A stretch of 64,000 nucleotides of DNA from Odontesthes bonariensis (GCF_027942865.1 NC_134510.1:15404743-15468742), one strand, 5' to 3'. Positions 1-17,291 are shown, counted from the stretch's first letter. The notes: a model not told the origin generated them from the letters alone. Program-made: numbers and translations.

Positions 1-1018
1 AATTTGCCATCGTGTTTGGACTCTGGAAAATTCTGGCTGTGTAGTGAGCACGGGCGCATTCATTCGACGTTATTGAGAGTTTGAATCTGACGAAAGATGG
101 CCATGGATTATTTCATCCCCAGTCCTTCCCATCATTTCCTCTATTTTATTTTCCACTGTATACTTTGTTAACAGCAGATATGCTATAAAAGATAATTGGT
201 ATGATGAATGTTTTAACTTTGGCTAAAATCTGGCTCTCCAGGCCCTCCATTCAGTCTCTGTGGTTTACTGATGCTAAGCAGCTCTTGGCATGGGGTGTCA
301 CTCTGCGATCAGTGCCCTTTTAAGCACTTATAATTCACAGCTTATGAAAATATTATCAGAAAGAGCCAGCTCTCTGCCTGAGGGGGTCAGGAGGTTGTTT
401 TAATGGCACTATGGGCTCACTGCGTTGAACTGTTCAAGCTGACTGCATTAGAGTTGTCTTAAATCACTTGAAGTGGGTCTAGAATGAGAAGAAAAACTAT
501 ACGAGATCTAATCATATATGCAGTAATGTAAACGTGAAAATTAGGCGTAATGCTCTGTGGCTATTAAGACCTTGACATAACATGTGGAAATTATTTTAAA
601 ATTACAGCATGACAAATGGTTTGTTGTTTCAGAGCTGTATATGAAGGAAGGCCTGAATTCTCATATGTTCACATCCGTATATACGCACACCCACACACCT
701 CTGCTCAGACCTAAATTTCCTGTTAAGTGGTGGTAGGAGGTGTATATGAAAGATTTGTCATTTGGCTAGTGGCTCCCCTCTGCTGACAGTTTATGTAAGG
801 AGACTTAAATATCAATAATTAGTTTGTCCTGCTATGCAGGTGTTTTCCTTTTATGAAACAGGATCTGTGGTGCGTATAGAGGAAATAAATGACAAAATTT
901 CATCTCAGGAAAGCTGATTTTATCTCAATAAACAAGCCCACGCAACACTGTAACTATACGCACGACAAGCAGCAAAAAAAGGCTTAATACCTTTCTCATT
1001 TCTGTGAATCTATTTGTT
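1..1018. other. intergenic, no gene seen
   Basis: AT-rich single-copy-looking sequence. I see no splice-bounded coding segment and no recognisable repeat on either strand apart from a short CA-rich patch near 685-700. Confidence 0.5.
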
Positions 1019-1034
1019 AAATTTTGTGTCTTAG

Positions 1035-1225
1035 GGGCGGTCGGTGGCGTAGTGGGTTAAGCAGCTGCCCCATGTACAGAGGCTACAGTCCTCGCTGCAG
1101 CTGGCCCGGGTTCGGGTCCCGCACCGAGTGGCCCTTTGCTGCACGTCTTCCCCCTCTCTCTGCTTCCTGTCACTCTCCAGCTGTCCTATCATTAAAGGCA
1201 TAAAAAAGCCCCAAAAAATAAAATA
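1035..1225 (+). mobile_element. tRNA-derived SINE with 16-bp target-site duplication
   Basis: The head has RNA polymerase III promoter boxes: box A-like GTGGCGTAGTGGGTTAAGC near 1045 and box B-like GGTTCGGGTCCC near 1109. A unique body and an A-rich tail (1200-1225) follow. The 16-base direct repeat AAATTTTGTGTCTTAG flanks it exactly at 1019-1034 and 1226-1241, so this is a retroposed insertion whose flanks have hardly decayed. The tail resembles that of common fish SINEs. I do not assign a family name. Confidence 0.9.
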
Positions 1226-1241
1226 AAATTTTGTGTCTTAG

Positions 1242-4200
1242 ACTCCCACCTTACTTGATCAAAAGGATAAGAGAAGCAGAGGATACTCTGTTGTTGAGAC
1301 TTGTTTGCTGCTGTACAGATTATGCATGAAATTGGGAGCTGCAGGGGTCTGCCCCTGAAGTTTTAAAATCAGAACATCTATATCACTTTTAAATCAGTAA
1401 CATAAATAAAGTCCAGTTACCTATTTTTAAACACATTTTCATTCCACAAAAGATGAGCTACATATCTTTATTGCAGTTTGTGAAAGCCATTCAAATGCTT
1501 GTCAGAATAAACATCAGAAAATGGCTCCATACAGAAAAGTATCATGGTTTAACTTTTGCTTCATGCCTCAGTTTGGTTGTGCTTTACCATTTACTTATTC
1601 TAAAGTGCTTTCTCAGCTGGACTAAAAATCAATTAAGATATTATATATATATTTCATCTTCAAGCTGAATGTGAATCAATACTATGCAGAGTTGCATCTG
1701 ATACAGCCTCAAACAACTGCTGCTGCAGAGGGAATTTCTCCCCCTAGTGCACAAAAAATGAAGGAGCACCGTAAATAAGTGAATCTTGGGGCGAATCACA
1801 GCATCAATTCCTGTGATTTTGCTTTAATTTTAAAGCAAGGTTTTTGGTCTGCGTGAAAAAGAGAGTACTGTCTTTCATCATGAAAAGTATGATGAATCCT
1901 GAAATGTTTTGTACGACACCATACTTTTATACGGATACAATTATGCTGTCTATCCAGTAATATAGAAAAATAATACTGCACCAGTGCTTCTGATACTGAC
2001 ATGAAACACCCAGTCCAACATTTACAGGATGGCATTAACCATCGCTCCTGTTTCACACTTCTCTCCTTTGTGGGTTCCTTCATTCTACAAAGTTATAGTT
2101 GGAGAAAACCAGTTGAGCACCTGTGACATGGAAGGGGAAGCCTTAGAAAACAGTCGCACATGTGTATTAGTGAGGTCAAAATCACAGAGAAAAATGCTTT
2201 AGGATTTGCAAGCTTATGTAAAAAAAAAATCTTCAAGCCAAAAAAACACAACATTATTTGCACATTGATTCTATAAATCAAATTAATAAATTTGTTGGCT
2301 CTTATTATTTGCAACAGTTGCTGTCTCTGGATGTGGAGATAAACTAATTTCATGTTCTTTTATTCTATGAATGAAGTTGCCTGTTTTTTTAGATCAGAGC
2401 CTGCATGCCCTAAAAGGAAATTTGTGAGAGTTTCAAATTAAGTGAGTTACAGTTGCTTTTGCAAAGAAGTCTGTTATCATTTTACTCTACATGTTTTTTT
2501 TAACTGTATAAAAAGAAAAGGGAGAAAACAATCTGAATGCTTTTGGTGAGGCCTTTCCTTTCTTGATTTGGATGCATGCTTTGGGTTGTTCTGCTGTCAG
2601 GCAAAATTCCTCTTTATTCTCTGAGCAGACGGTTTTATCTTTATGTTTTTTGGAGATATTTATTCCACCCTAACTGAAGTGGCACCTCCAGCTGGAGAAA
2701 AGCAGTCCAAAAGGCTTCAACGTCATTCATACAACACATTTCATTACATGTTAACTATTATGATTTACATTCAAAGAAAATAAATAGAAATATAGGCATG
2801 AATTCAATAGGTGATATATTTTCAGCAATGAAAAGTTGCCAAATAAAAGCACAAGAAAAATGCAGAATCTGAATCAAACATTAACTGCTGCACAACTGTA
2901 CAAGAAGCAAGGCCTACAATGCAAATACGCAAACATACACAAACTCAAAGCAATTACCCACTGGCCTGTGGGGAAAACAACCTTTTGAGTTTGCTTTGCA
3001 ATTTAGCAAAGGTTGTACTGCAGCTAGAAGAATTACGCCCCCGATGACCTGAGAGATCACCCCCTGACTAACCATAATGAGGGTTGTTTTATCACAACAC
3101 AAAAAGTGTTGTTGGGGGTTGATTACACACTCTGAAACCCTGGGAGACGTTAGGAACACACACAAGGTGGAGTAACACTTTGGAGACAAATGTATCTTTG
3201 GAGGAGCTGCATCGTATCTGGCCCCCGTTTTGTGCTGGTTGTTTCAGTTTAACATAGAAACTTCCTTCATTCTCCTCTAGAACTACCTGTCTTCTCTGTA
3301 CATTCACGTCTTCAAATAAGTGTCTATTATCTCTGTGATGCAGGTGGACTGCTGAGCCTCGACCCGAGGAGCTGGCTCCTCTGTGTTGAGCCAGGCGCCT
3401 TAATCCTTTCAATCTAATCTTATAAGGTGCTGTCTCTGAGTAAAGGAATTATTTTGACCTGGTAACCAGTTGTGTTGAGCACCACGACACATTCCCTTGT
3501 CCACCTGTGATGTTTGTCTTTGCAGAAAAATTTTGCTGCCTTCCTTATCTTGGTTTTCAGGTTGGTAGGTGTCATGAACTGTTGTTCCTTATAGCTGATG
3601 CAGTGGTTGTAGGCTCACCTTTGTCAACTGGAGCAATTGCAAAATCCTTAAGCCTAGACCTCACTCTGAGGTTGGATGAGGTTCCAATGTGGTATGTTTT
3701 TTCATCGATTCATCCTGAATGTCCACAAGAGAAGTGTCATCTCTTTGCGTCTGGTCAGTTATATGTTCTCATAGAATTCTCTGCTCTTGATTGTTTGTTT
3801 GTTGTTCCTTGCTCTTTATGTTTTGCGCTAACTATTGACCCACATGATCATCAGGGGTGGATCAAACACACGCATGTTATGGCCCCTACAACCCTCGAGG
3901 TGCTAATGACCTCTCAAGAGGTTAAACACTTGCAACTGCCTAGCAGTCAGTTAACTGAGGAAGCCCCTTGGAAGGATGGTTAAGTTTCTTCAGTTGTCAA
4001 AACAAAGCCCAGTTTCTAGTTAGCCCTGGATGGCTGAAAATACATACATTTATATATGATGAAATGTTTCACATTTACTTTATCACAGAGAAAAGAAAAG
4101 ATAGATGTCAGCTTTGTGATTTGATTTGTTGCTATACATCCACCCACCTGGAAAACTTACCCTAACTAGCTTAACAATGGACAATAAACTCATGGGATCT

Positions 4201-5400
4201 GATTAGTTGAAAATGCAAGAAATTTGTTAACTGAAGTACCTTCAGTGCTAGAGTTGGATATAAAATATGTAAACCAAAATATGTATACTGAACTTCCTCT
4301 GGGAGATTCAGACTTTTCATAATCTTTTGTGCAGGATGGCGGTTCGTCCAGAAGATGGCGTCATTGTTACTGGTGTGGTCCTGAGTCAGAGACAGACGGA
4401 GATGCGCGAGGTCTACCTTTCTGTGCTTACAATTACAAAAATACAACACAATTTCTTGAAACCTGTTTTTATTTTATTTCTCAACATCAAACACTCCATC
4501 CATCATATCTTCTTCCTTGTCCTTTTGAACAGCTGTAACAAGCACCAATTTGACAAATTTGATTAAACCAGCCGTCTCCAGATGTGACGAAAGCGGATGT
4601 GCAGTGTGTAAAGCACATTGGTCAATGGGCGTGTTTGCTAGTCGCGTTGCACTGCAGGAATTTCCCCTGTTACACCACCGTACGCCTCTTGTTTCACGTA
4701 CACCAGCTCTCAGTCTGACGTGTTGTGGTTTTGAGGGATGAGGGGGGGGGGAAAGGAGAGGACTTCTCCCCCTCCATCTCCTCTCAGAGAAGAGGTGCAT
4801 AATGCATTATACAGAGAATGGTGTGAAAAATAATGGAATAACACAAGTGAATCCCCTAAATTTAAATAGTTTCATTATAATGTATTTCATTCCATTTAAT
4901 GCTGTATAGTTAGTCATGCCAGTTTCCATAGAAACATTACAGGCAAGCTTCTTACATAACAGTGCCGCTTCCATCCAAACGGGCCCTTTTTTCTGACACA
5001 CTGCATCCATTGGGAGATCCAGTCTGCGGTCCTGTACAGATCAATGCACACTGCAGGCTGGCTTTAACGCCTCTAGCTTTATCGACCGTCTAGCACAATC
5101 CTGCAAAGCAGAGTGACCAGCCTACTAATTTCACGACGACAATGTTGAATGTGCCTTAGGTGACCTTCAGGTTCCACAGTGCTTTTCTAAAACTGTTCCG
5201 CAGCAAACATGTTTTATCACATCCGCGTGTGTAACAGTGCGTGACAGCAGGAACAGGAGAGGATGCTACGTGATTCCTCATGTGTAGGCCTACTCTATCT
5301 ACAAGGTGCCCTGCCTGTCTCTGTTTGTCTCTTATGTCTGTGTATTTCTTTCAGTCTCTTTCATTAACTGACTTTCATCATCAATACGTTCTGTAAATGC
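1242..5400. other. intergenic upstream of gapdhs, no gene supported
   Basis: Several short open stretches exist, the longest at 3507-3983 (158 codons, +), but none has convincing splice context or a family match. The 3840-3990 part looks like a decayed repeat. 4560-4800 is locally CpG-richer and ends in a G run at 4741-4750. Nothing here can be called a gene. Confidence 0.5.
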
Positions 5401-5506
5401 GACGTTAACCAGGACACTGGTTTATTCCTTTATTTTCTATGGCAGCCGCTGGGAGACCGTGACCAGACCCTCGTTCCGAATGGATTCTTGACAGCAGAGG
5501 ATGGCG

Positions 5507-5560
5507 TGACGTCACGTCACTAGGGCGACCAGGCTCCCCGCAGCACGTGTCAAGTATAAA
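5507..5560 (+). promoter_or_regulatory. gapdhs core promoter: CRE, E-box and TATA box
   Basis: A perfect palindromic cAMP response element TGACGTCA lies at 5507-5514. An E-box CACGTG lies at 5544-5549 and a TATA box TATAAA at 5555-5560. They precede the inferred transcription start (about 5585-5590) and the first splice donor at 5617. CREs are the classical target of CREB/CREM, and CREM drives many germ-cell genes in mammals. Use of this CRE in the fish testis or elsewhere is an inference. Confidence 0.8.
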
Positions 5561-5585
5561 AGCGGAAGACGGCACTGTGAACTGC

Positions 5586-5616
5586 GCAGATAGACTCAAG
5601 AAGCATCAGCACCGAG
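5586..5616 (+). other. gapdhs non-coding exon 1
   Basis: The 5' untranslated exon is inferred from the TATA box about 30 bases upstream and the strong splice donor GAG|GTAAGC at 5616/5617. The start base is approximate. It would splice to the acceptor at 13540/13541, giving a first intron of about 7.9 kb. Confidence 0.65.
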
Positions 5617-8600
5617 GTAAGCCAAAACCGCTTAACCTGGTATTGTAAGCCCTTGTGACGAATAGTTATTTTTTCTCATGCATCTGATCTGAAAGTCTAC
5701 AAATTGTATGTATTTTTTTAAAGCTTAACTTGAAACGTATCCTCTATCACCAGACGGAAGTGGCCATTCTGTAGACCGTGTATGGTCCACCAGCCTACAT
5801 TCAGGGTTAATAAAGTCGAATATATGTCCGTTTATAGTGATAAAGGAGCTCAGTAGAAAGGCTACAAGACGAGGGAGTGTTGTGGCGTCATGTTCATTTT
5901 TCTTGTAGCAGCTTGCACCGTGAGCTAGCTACAGGAAGAGAAACGGGAGGATGGGAGGAGATGCGCCGTGGCCTTGTCTCTGGAAGAGAGGCTGGGGGTT
6001 GGGTAATATCCCCTTCCTCAGCCGTTGCGTTGCATCAGATTGCTTGAAAGCTATAAAGCACTCAAATGCGAATTGAAATTTACTTAAATAAACGTTTTAG
6101 ATATTCTAATTCATTCATAGATAAGTGCTCTTCCCAAAAGCGGGTAACGTGATATTTGCAGCTTGTAATGCTGCATCTGCGGAAGTGGATTAGACTCCAT
6201 GTTATGTAACCCAGTGCAAAAATGTAGGTTATCCCGCGTTTATCACAGTAGAATATCAGTTATATCAATTACTGGGAAAAGCTCACATGGTACTTAAGTA
6301 ATTAGCCACTGCTGTCGCAATTGTGCTCTGAAGTGTCTGTCATCGTTCTCGGGTTGGGTGAGTGCACGTGAATAAGCTACGTGCCTCCCCTGGTCTTCAT
6401 CATGAAGAAGGCTGACGACGTGACGCCATTCAGAGATGAATCGTGTTCTCGCAATTACAGGAAGTACATACCGAGAAAACGCCAAAAAATGAATAGCATG
6501 GGCTACGTTAAATGTATTTGGCTTGGTGAAGCTTTAGTTTATTTGGCCTCAGCAGAGATGCAGCGCAGTGTCGCATGATTTTGCCGCAGTTTGACTTCAG
6601 ATTCGGCAAACCTGTTGATGCGGTTTTGCAAATAGGCCTAGTTTTTCTGAGAACTTTAGAGATTTAACGAGCTCGGCAGGGTATCTCACACTCTTGTCTA
6701 CTAGTCGGAGACAGTTATTATAAGAAAAGTAAGACATGATAATGTGATAGCGATTCTTTGTCAGTTTTTTCCCCCCACACTTAGCAGGTGTGGTCGCCTT
6801 CGGGCCGATGCTGACTGATGAAGGTCACACAGCAGCTGATGAAGGGCACTGAAGGCCCCGAGCAGCAGTGCTGATGCTGACCACAATTTTATTTTTGATC
6901 ACTACCTGAATTTAACAGTTCACATTGCTGTCACGGACATGGAGACACACATGTTAGCTTAGGCTTCCATTTACTGAAGGTCAAAAGTAGCAGCATCGTA
7001 GCATCTCCCAGAGCTGCTAGGAGCTAGCTTTCTCGTATGTTTCTGTGGCTTCAAGGCAGGCAAAAAATTGCAGTCCTACTTTCATTTAATTTGATTTTTA
7101 TTTACAAACTGTATGCTTAACAGAACAATTCTTCTGGTTCATTTCTACAGCAGAATTACACATCTTTTATCAGAATTTTATGGTGAAAATTCGAATATTC
7201 TTCCAATTGTCTCATATTAGTCTGCTTTATATTGCCAATAATAAAACAGTGTGTGAGCTAGAGTCTAGACAATGTTTCTTACTATGAATAAAACTGGATG
7301 TGAGCTCCATGTAGAGTACATTGAAGCTGTTATCTTATTTCTGTCTTAATTACTCAGACACTCATTCTGCATGTGCTTTAGATTAGGCTGCAGGCGTGTA
7401 AAATGTACATGTCTGTGACATACCTGCTGCCTTTCTGCTGAGCAAACTGTGAGCCAGTGAGATTTAGCAGAACCAACAAGCAATGCACAGGACATATTAG
7501 CCCAACGTGACATGGACTAAATCATGTTCTTAAAGATACGGACAAACCTAATGGGCCATTTTCTATGAAGATGCTGTGAAGTCTTAATCACTTTACCTGT
7601 AGATAAGTGCCTTTAGATGACATTTGTTGTAATTTGGCGCTATATAAATAAAACTGAATTGAATTGAATATGAATTACATTGTCTTGCTAGCTATGGGAA
7701 GCATGTGGATTTACTTTTAAGTCATTTTTTTAAGTCACCTCCTGTACTCATTTTAGTGGAGGTTTTTTTTTAATCTCTGATTCATGTGCTGCATCCTACA
7801 GTTAGTAGATATTCATTGGTAAGTCAGTTTGCTATGAGACTAATTTACATTCTTGAGTCATTCATTCTTTTTGAGGTGGCTGTGAGCTGTTTCTGCATTA
7901 ACTAAAGGTTGCCACTCTGAGGTGGTGTGGTTGGATGAGGCTAGTGTGAGTTTCCTATTTGATCACGCAGCTGCAGCTCTCCCATCAACCAGCCATCGTC
8001 AGTGAGAGGGAAGGAACTCCAGAGTGACTCAGCACACTGAGCCCAACTGTCACCAGTTTTAGGAAATTAACCTCACCGCAGGGAAGGAGGTGCTTAACTG
8101 GGACTGTAGTCATAAAACAAGATAACTTCTCTTATTTCACAGTTATTATATTCAAATGTAGATCAAGCATCATGTGAGGCAGCTAGGGCCATCACATGAA
8201 ATATTGACACTTAATTCTTCCCCAAAGAATTGCCACCACTAATTTTAGATGAGCATAATTAGCGCCACCTTTATGCTGCCAATCTGACAATTTGCGTCGA
8301 ACCAAACTATTGCCCCATGTCATTTGCCTTAAAACCAACAATGTGTAGACAGTACAATATCATAGATGGTGTACCCCAAGTAATTATCATAAAATGTTGT
8401 ATGAGGGGAGTGCATAGATATGGAAATATGATATCTCTGTTTGCTTCATCCCTCTGAATTTCTACAGATGAATGGACCTGACATTTAATAAGAGCAATCT
8501 TGGTCAAGTCCTATAATTACAATCAGGTAATTGTGTAAAAAATGAACCCAACACAACATAAAAACAGAACTGACAGTTAGCTGCATCCCAATTCCTTCTG

Positions 8601-11600
8601 ATAAGATGTCTAATAGCTACACTGCCTCAAGCAGGGCACAGCCTGCGCTGCAGATTATGTGATGGTGATGGACATTTGGGTGACTGGTTGAGGGCAGCAA
8701 AGTGGCATTCTCTCAAGGACGACGTCATAACAAAAGGAGGTAGGCAGGTATGCTGCTGTGAGCCGAGGGAGAATTCTTTTAGTTGCACGTAGGAAATGTG
8801 ACTCAAACTGTCAGTATTTTTCAACGAACCAAGAGGCGAGCAAGAGGAGAAGTTGTCACTTAATTGGATGGTTTGTCTGGCCCCTGGCCAGACAACCCAC
8901 TGCGGTGGAAAAACACTGGAGAGAAGGAGGGTGTGACCGAGGAATAGGACGCTGGGGGAAGGTCTGAATAGGCAAGGACGCTGAAAGAAGGGCGGATGAA
9001 GGGGGAGGGTCAGAGTGGTGAGGTAAAGTAAGGATACTCTGAAGTTTCCAATCAGTGTACGAACTGAGGCAAAGCAAAGAATAGTAAAGCTTTATTCTGA
9101 AGTTAGCTTCATGAATTCTGTGATGGGTCCTGTCTATATGTGAACCATTGCACAGTGAAGATCATTTAGCTATTTTGACCCTAATTCCGCACAAGGGTTT
9201 GCAGAGAGTTGCTGCAGAACTCAAGGTGTCTAAACACTCCTGTCAAGCTGTTGACAGATTTTAGAAGAATCTGTTTTTCTGTCGAAAAAGTGTTGGCAAA
9301 ATTAAAATGCTGTGTCATATCCTTCTCCACTCTTTTCATGCTTGCACTCACAGTTTTGAGACTTTACCACCTTATGCATCTGATAGTCTTTGTCCTTTTC
9401 TGATATACTGATTATGAGTCATCTCCCCCCCAGTAGACCTTCAAGTTCACCCTTACTGGTTACTCGCATTGTTTGTGAGAGGAAAATAGGCCAGAGGGGG
9501 AGGGGATGTTGTGTTAAATCAAGGGGCTCAGATGTACAAAGAGTAGCAATGAAAAGAGCTGGAGGTAGCTGAATTTTAATGATTAGTTTGGGGATAATGG
9601 GATAGTAAGTGTGTGAAACTCATGGAACCAGAAAAGAGTGACATAAATAGATGCTAAGGGAATCAGGAAGATGAATGAAACAGATGAATGAAAAAGAAAA
9701 AACTTATAAAGCTGACTAATGAGAAGCTGAGTGTGCACTCACTGGGTCCCTAATCAAAGCTTTCAGGGGAGGACGTGGTTGCACCACACATCCCCCACTT
9801 CAGTCTGATCTAGGCTTAACTTCTCCTTTTTCATAAGCTATTACTTTGACTATGCTTGTGTGTATGTCAGTAGCTGTGTGTCTGTAGTGGCTTCTGTTTT
9901 TGCTTTTTCCTTGGAGCAAATAGTACTAAAACCTTCATATGTGTTGTCTACACCCCCGTGTAATATTAGATCTGAACTCACCAATAACCAGAACCACGTA
10001 AGGAGTCGTGTATTTACTCCTCATCTTTATCCCCACTTTTGAAATGACTGAATACACACTGAAGTAAAGCCCTAAACGGCAGTATTGGTCCAGAAAAAGG
10101 AACCTTGCCAGGGCCACTACGTCTGGCTCACTGACCGCCTCTTCTTCTAACATTTTAACGAGTGTCAGCAGATTGCAGGCTGCCGTTAACAACGTGTTAC
10201 CTCTCCACTCTCTTCTGCCCAGGACTGCCTCTGTGAGCCATGGCATGTCTGCGCGAGTGCTTTCAGAGAGTGTGTGCTGAATACAGACCAGGGCTGATTG
10301 AGTCTTCTGTTGTAAGATGAGGCAAAGCTTTGTGGTGCAGAGAAAGTAGAGCTGATGGCTATAGAGCTGGTTTGTTTTTCTTTCAAACGTATAAAATAGA
10401 GTTATGGTCAGGATTACTTTATATAAAGCAATCTAAACACAAAATAATTGTGTAGTTTTTAATTTCCATACAGGTACAAAAACTGCATGAAACCAGACAT
10501 CTATTGCCTTTAATTGTACTGGCTTGAATAAACTAATCAAGTCTACATCTGTACAGCTTTGTTTAAAATTCCAGTTGAACATTTTTTTTTGTAATGGGAA
10601 TTATTTTGCTTACCTCTTTGGCTTTAAAAAAATGTACACACTGGATGTCAAGGCCACAAATATGCAACAAGATGAAGTCATTAAAAAAAAGCATAAACTT
10701 GTTATCTGCCAATTCTATCACATCAGTGTCCCATACTCAATGCTGACATCTGGCATTTCTGTCAGGTTCACCAAGCTGCTTTATGGACAGGTGAAAGACA
10801 ATTATGCAACCCTGGTCACGATTATCTTAGGTAATAGCAGTTACATGACTGATTGTCCCCATGACTCTGAATTGGATTAACTGGGTATTTAAAAAAAAAT
10901 GGATAGATGACTGATGTTGTCATGATTCTGTTAAATCAACTCATAATTCTAAATGATTCTTGATTCAATACAAAGCTTAAATTGAATATAGGTTTTATTT
11001 AGTTATTATGAAAAAAATTAAATAGTTTAATTTATTAGGCTACAGTACAAATAATCTGGAGGAGCAAAAGAAGTCAAATCTAATGTGGACTTTCAGTCTG
11101 AACCTAGTTTACTCACAGTTAGTTGAGAAATAGCTTCCTGACCATTGAGTAACCATTGCAGCTACCATCCTGTTTTTTTTTCTGCCCTTGATTGAACAAT
11201 CATCGAACAGCTCCAAGGCAGCAGTAACAGATATGAAGGGGGATGTTTCATCGAGTAGGTTGAAGGAGACTTAGGCATGCATACATTCTCCCGTCTCTAG
11301 TACTTGCCTTGGCACGTTACCCAAACATGTAACACTGAGAGTCTGGATTTACATGTCTGGCTTTCAGTCATATTTGTCTTAAGTGCCTCCACTTCTCTGT
11401 CCAGCAGACATTTATTTCTGCCTCCTTTAGAAAAGCAGAACAGACCACTTTGCAGTATCATTTGTCAGGGAAGCAGCCATTTTGTTTGGAAACCCAGGGC
11501 AACTGCTCTGTGTAGAGAAAACTGAGAAGGCAGCATAGAGGAAGAGTGAAGGAGATGAATTATAGAATAGGTGACAGGAGGAGGAGGAGAGTTCAAAACA

Positions 11601-13540
11601 GAGGGTCAACGCTGACTATTGTGAACACAAATAATAGTTTAAAGAGAAATGTGAGAAACAGCCGTCATACCAAATGCACTCTTCCTCCATCTCCTTTGGT
11701 GACCTTGTGTCATGAATACTTGCAGCAGAACACAAAATGGCTGAACTAACTTGAAATGAGAGCACAATACATCAGAGAAACAAGTCTACAACACATAAAG
11801 TCCCTATGAGAAATCATCAGATTCAAATCATCGAGGCTGGGATAGCTCACAGCTGGCAGACTGTTCAATAGATCCGTTTTGAACATGCCGTGTAAAACTA
11901 ATTTATCATTGTTCAGGTAAAAGTGTGAGGTAGAGATGATGTTTCCTAATCTAGCTGCTCCGTTATTCTATTTAAAGTGCTCCCACGAAGCATTAAACCA
12001 GATTGACAGTCTGTCCTACATACTCCCATCGAGATACACACTCTCAACAGATTAGGAGATTAAAGTAGTTTAAAATGACAACCAGCAAGTTCCAAGGACA
12101 ATCCAGGCTGTCCTTACCTGCTGCACCCGCGGCTGCCACACACAGATACACAAACGCTATCAGCAAGGTATCATCTCTGGTCACTTGTAAGCATCTTGGA
12201 CACATGTTACAGAGCCTTACAAAGTTTTATGAGTTGCTAACCAAGCTGCAAATGTATTTTGTTATCAGTTCAAAGATGGGTTACAAACGGTCACATGGGC
12301 TAGTATAGATTTAGCATGCTAAACGGGAACTCAGACTGAGGTTAACCTTCTAACTTACAGACAGAAGTAAAACAGAAAAATATTAACAAGAGGAGACGGA
12401 TCTGTTTTTTATTTCTGTTTTATCAAATGATCAGAAATGACAAGAAAATACATAGATTCTCTATAAAGTTTGGTAGCAAAAACTTGTTGTCTTTCCATAC
12501 AAAGCAGACCATGCTTATTGTCACATAGTCACACCTAAAGGCCAATTTTGAGCCAGGACAGAGCCGAAAAGACAGGAAGGAAAGGAGGAGGTATTTCTTT
12601 TGGAACCAGCAGCCATGGATCTGATATGAAAAGGAGAGGAAAGAAGAGGGGGAAATCAGGCCACATATTTGGATCATAGCCAGGCCTCCCCTCAACTCAG
12701 CTGGCAGACAGTTGCATACCAACTCCTTTCTCCCAACCTTTATGCCTTTGTTTTCTAAACATGTCCTTGCATGGTGTAGCACCTCCCTATCTCTGCAGCA
12801 CATCTCTAAGATACACAATATGACTGCCTGTAATTTTCCCTGACAATATTCAGTATTTTTCTCCGCTTAGTGCTAATGCATTGCACTGGATGTACTGCTA
12901 CCAGCCTGTCCTCAAGTTATTTAAACTAGCTGACACCATGGAAACGGCCGGCGTTTAAATTTATACCACAGAGCATTTTCACATGCATTCCTTTTTACGT
13001 TACTTCACTTTTCTCTGCACACTGTTGTTGAACAGGTTGATGATGAAACATACATGAATAAAGGATATAGAGGAGCAGAGGAGTGAAGCCTATTGACAGG
13101 CTTTATGATAGAAAGTCGAATAATCAGTATATTATTAGCACAATAGTGAGTTTTGAAATTTATTTTTGGCAGTATGTGAGTATGAATATCGAGTGTCCTC
13201 TGTTGTGGAAGTAACATCATTATACATAACAGGCAAATATTTAGATGCATGATGCAATGCTTTTCAGATGTTAACAGACACTGTATCTCTGTTTATTGTA
13301 CATTTTCAAGCAAAATTTTAGCCAGGAATGTATGATTTCTTCTTAGATTTCTTTAAAATGATATTACATTTTGATCCATTTCTCCCTGATAAACAGATAT
13401 TACTACATCTTAAGTGGTTCCTTGAGTCTAAAGTTTCATACAGAATTAACATTGTATAAATCATCCACGGGTCAAAGTCAAGTAGTTTACATAGTGTAGT
13501 TGCTGTCTTTCTAATAACACTGGTATCTTTTCATCTGCAG
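5617..13540 (+). other. gapdhs intron 1
   Basis: This is a 7.9-kb intron. It contains the LINE tail fragment at about 7575-7675 and otherwise no recognised element. Open stretches inside it, such as 10524-10880 (+) and 12423-12818 (-), have no family match or splice context. A long first intron beside a TATA/CRE promoter is a reasonable place for enhancers, but no specific site can be supported. Confidence 0.6.
7575..7675 (+). mobile_element. 3' tail of a truncated non-LTR retrotransposon
   Basis: The stretch reads like the 3' end of a widespread fish non-LTR element. The motif GGCGCTATATAAATAAA near 7636 is followed by a short GAATT pentamer array near 7654-7669. Only the 3' end is present, as is usual for 5'-truncated LINE insertions. 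No coding part is visible. Confidence 0.6.
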
Positions 13541-13571
13541 GTAACTCCACTTCCCTTAAGCAACAGCAGCC

Positions 13572-16884
<3,313 letters not shown>

Positions 16885-17285
16885 ACACTTCCTGCCCAGA
16901 GAGGAAGTCTGGAAAGGGACCACCCCCAACCACCCTCTACCCCTCCCTTCTCTTTTACACACAAGCCCCAACCATAGCCAAGTCATAGCATCATGGCCCT
17001 TAACTCTACTACAGTATTTGTAGGCAGCAGCAGTGTGTTTGAGTGTTCTGAGTTGATCCGTCTTTTCCTTTAATGACAAGGCGACCAGTCGGTGAAAGTA
17101 TTTGTGTCCGTGTGTCCCCTCTCCACCTCCCACTGCCACTTTAGATGTGTCGTTATGGCTGATTACTATGGTAACTACTGTATCCATCTCACTGTTGGTG
17201 TGTCTTGAAAGCTTAATCAGCAGTGAAAGGAGGAAGCTGAGAGAAAGACCTATTGTAACTCTGCTTAAGAATAATGAGACAAAGA

Positions 17286-17291
17286 AATAAA
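17286..17291 (+). terminator. gapdhs polyadenylation signal
   Basis: A canonical AATAAA lies about 400 bases after the stop codon, at the end of a 3' UTR starting at 16885. Cleavage would be expected near 17305-17315. A GT-rich stretch follows. Confidence 0.75.

Noticed and set aside
10524-10880. 118-codon open stretch on the plus strand in gapdhs intron 1
   Set aside because: AT-rich codons, Lys/Phe runs, no recognisable domain or splice signals.
12423-12818. 131-codon open stretch on the minus strand in gapdhs intron 1
   Set aside because: No family resemblance, no splice or promoter context, low-complexity hydrophobic composition; chance open frame is likely.
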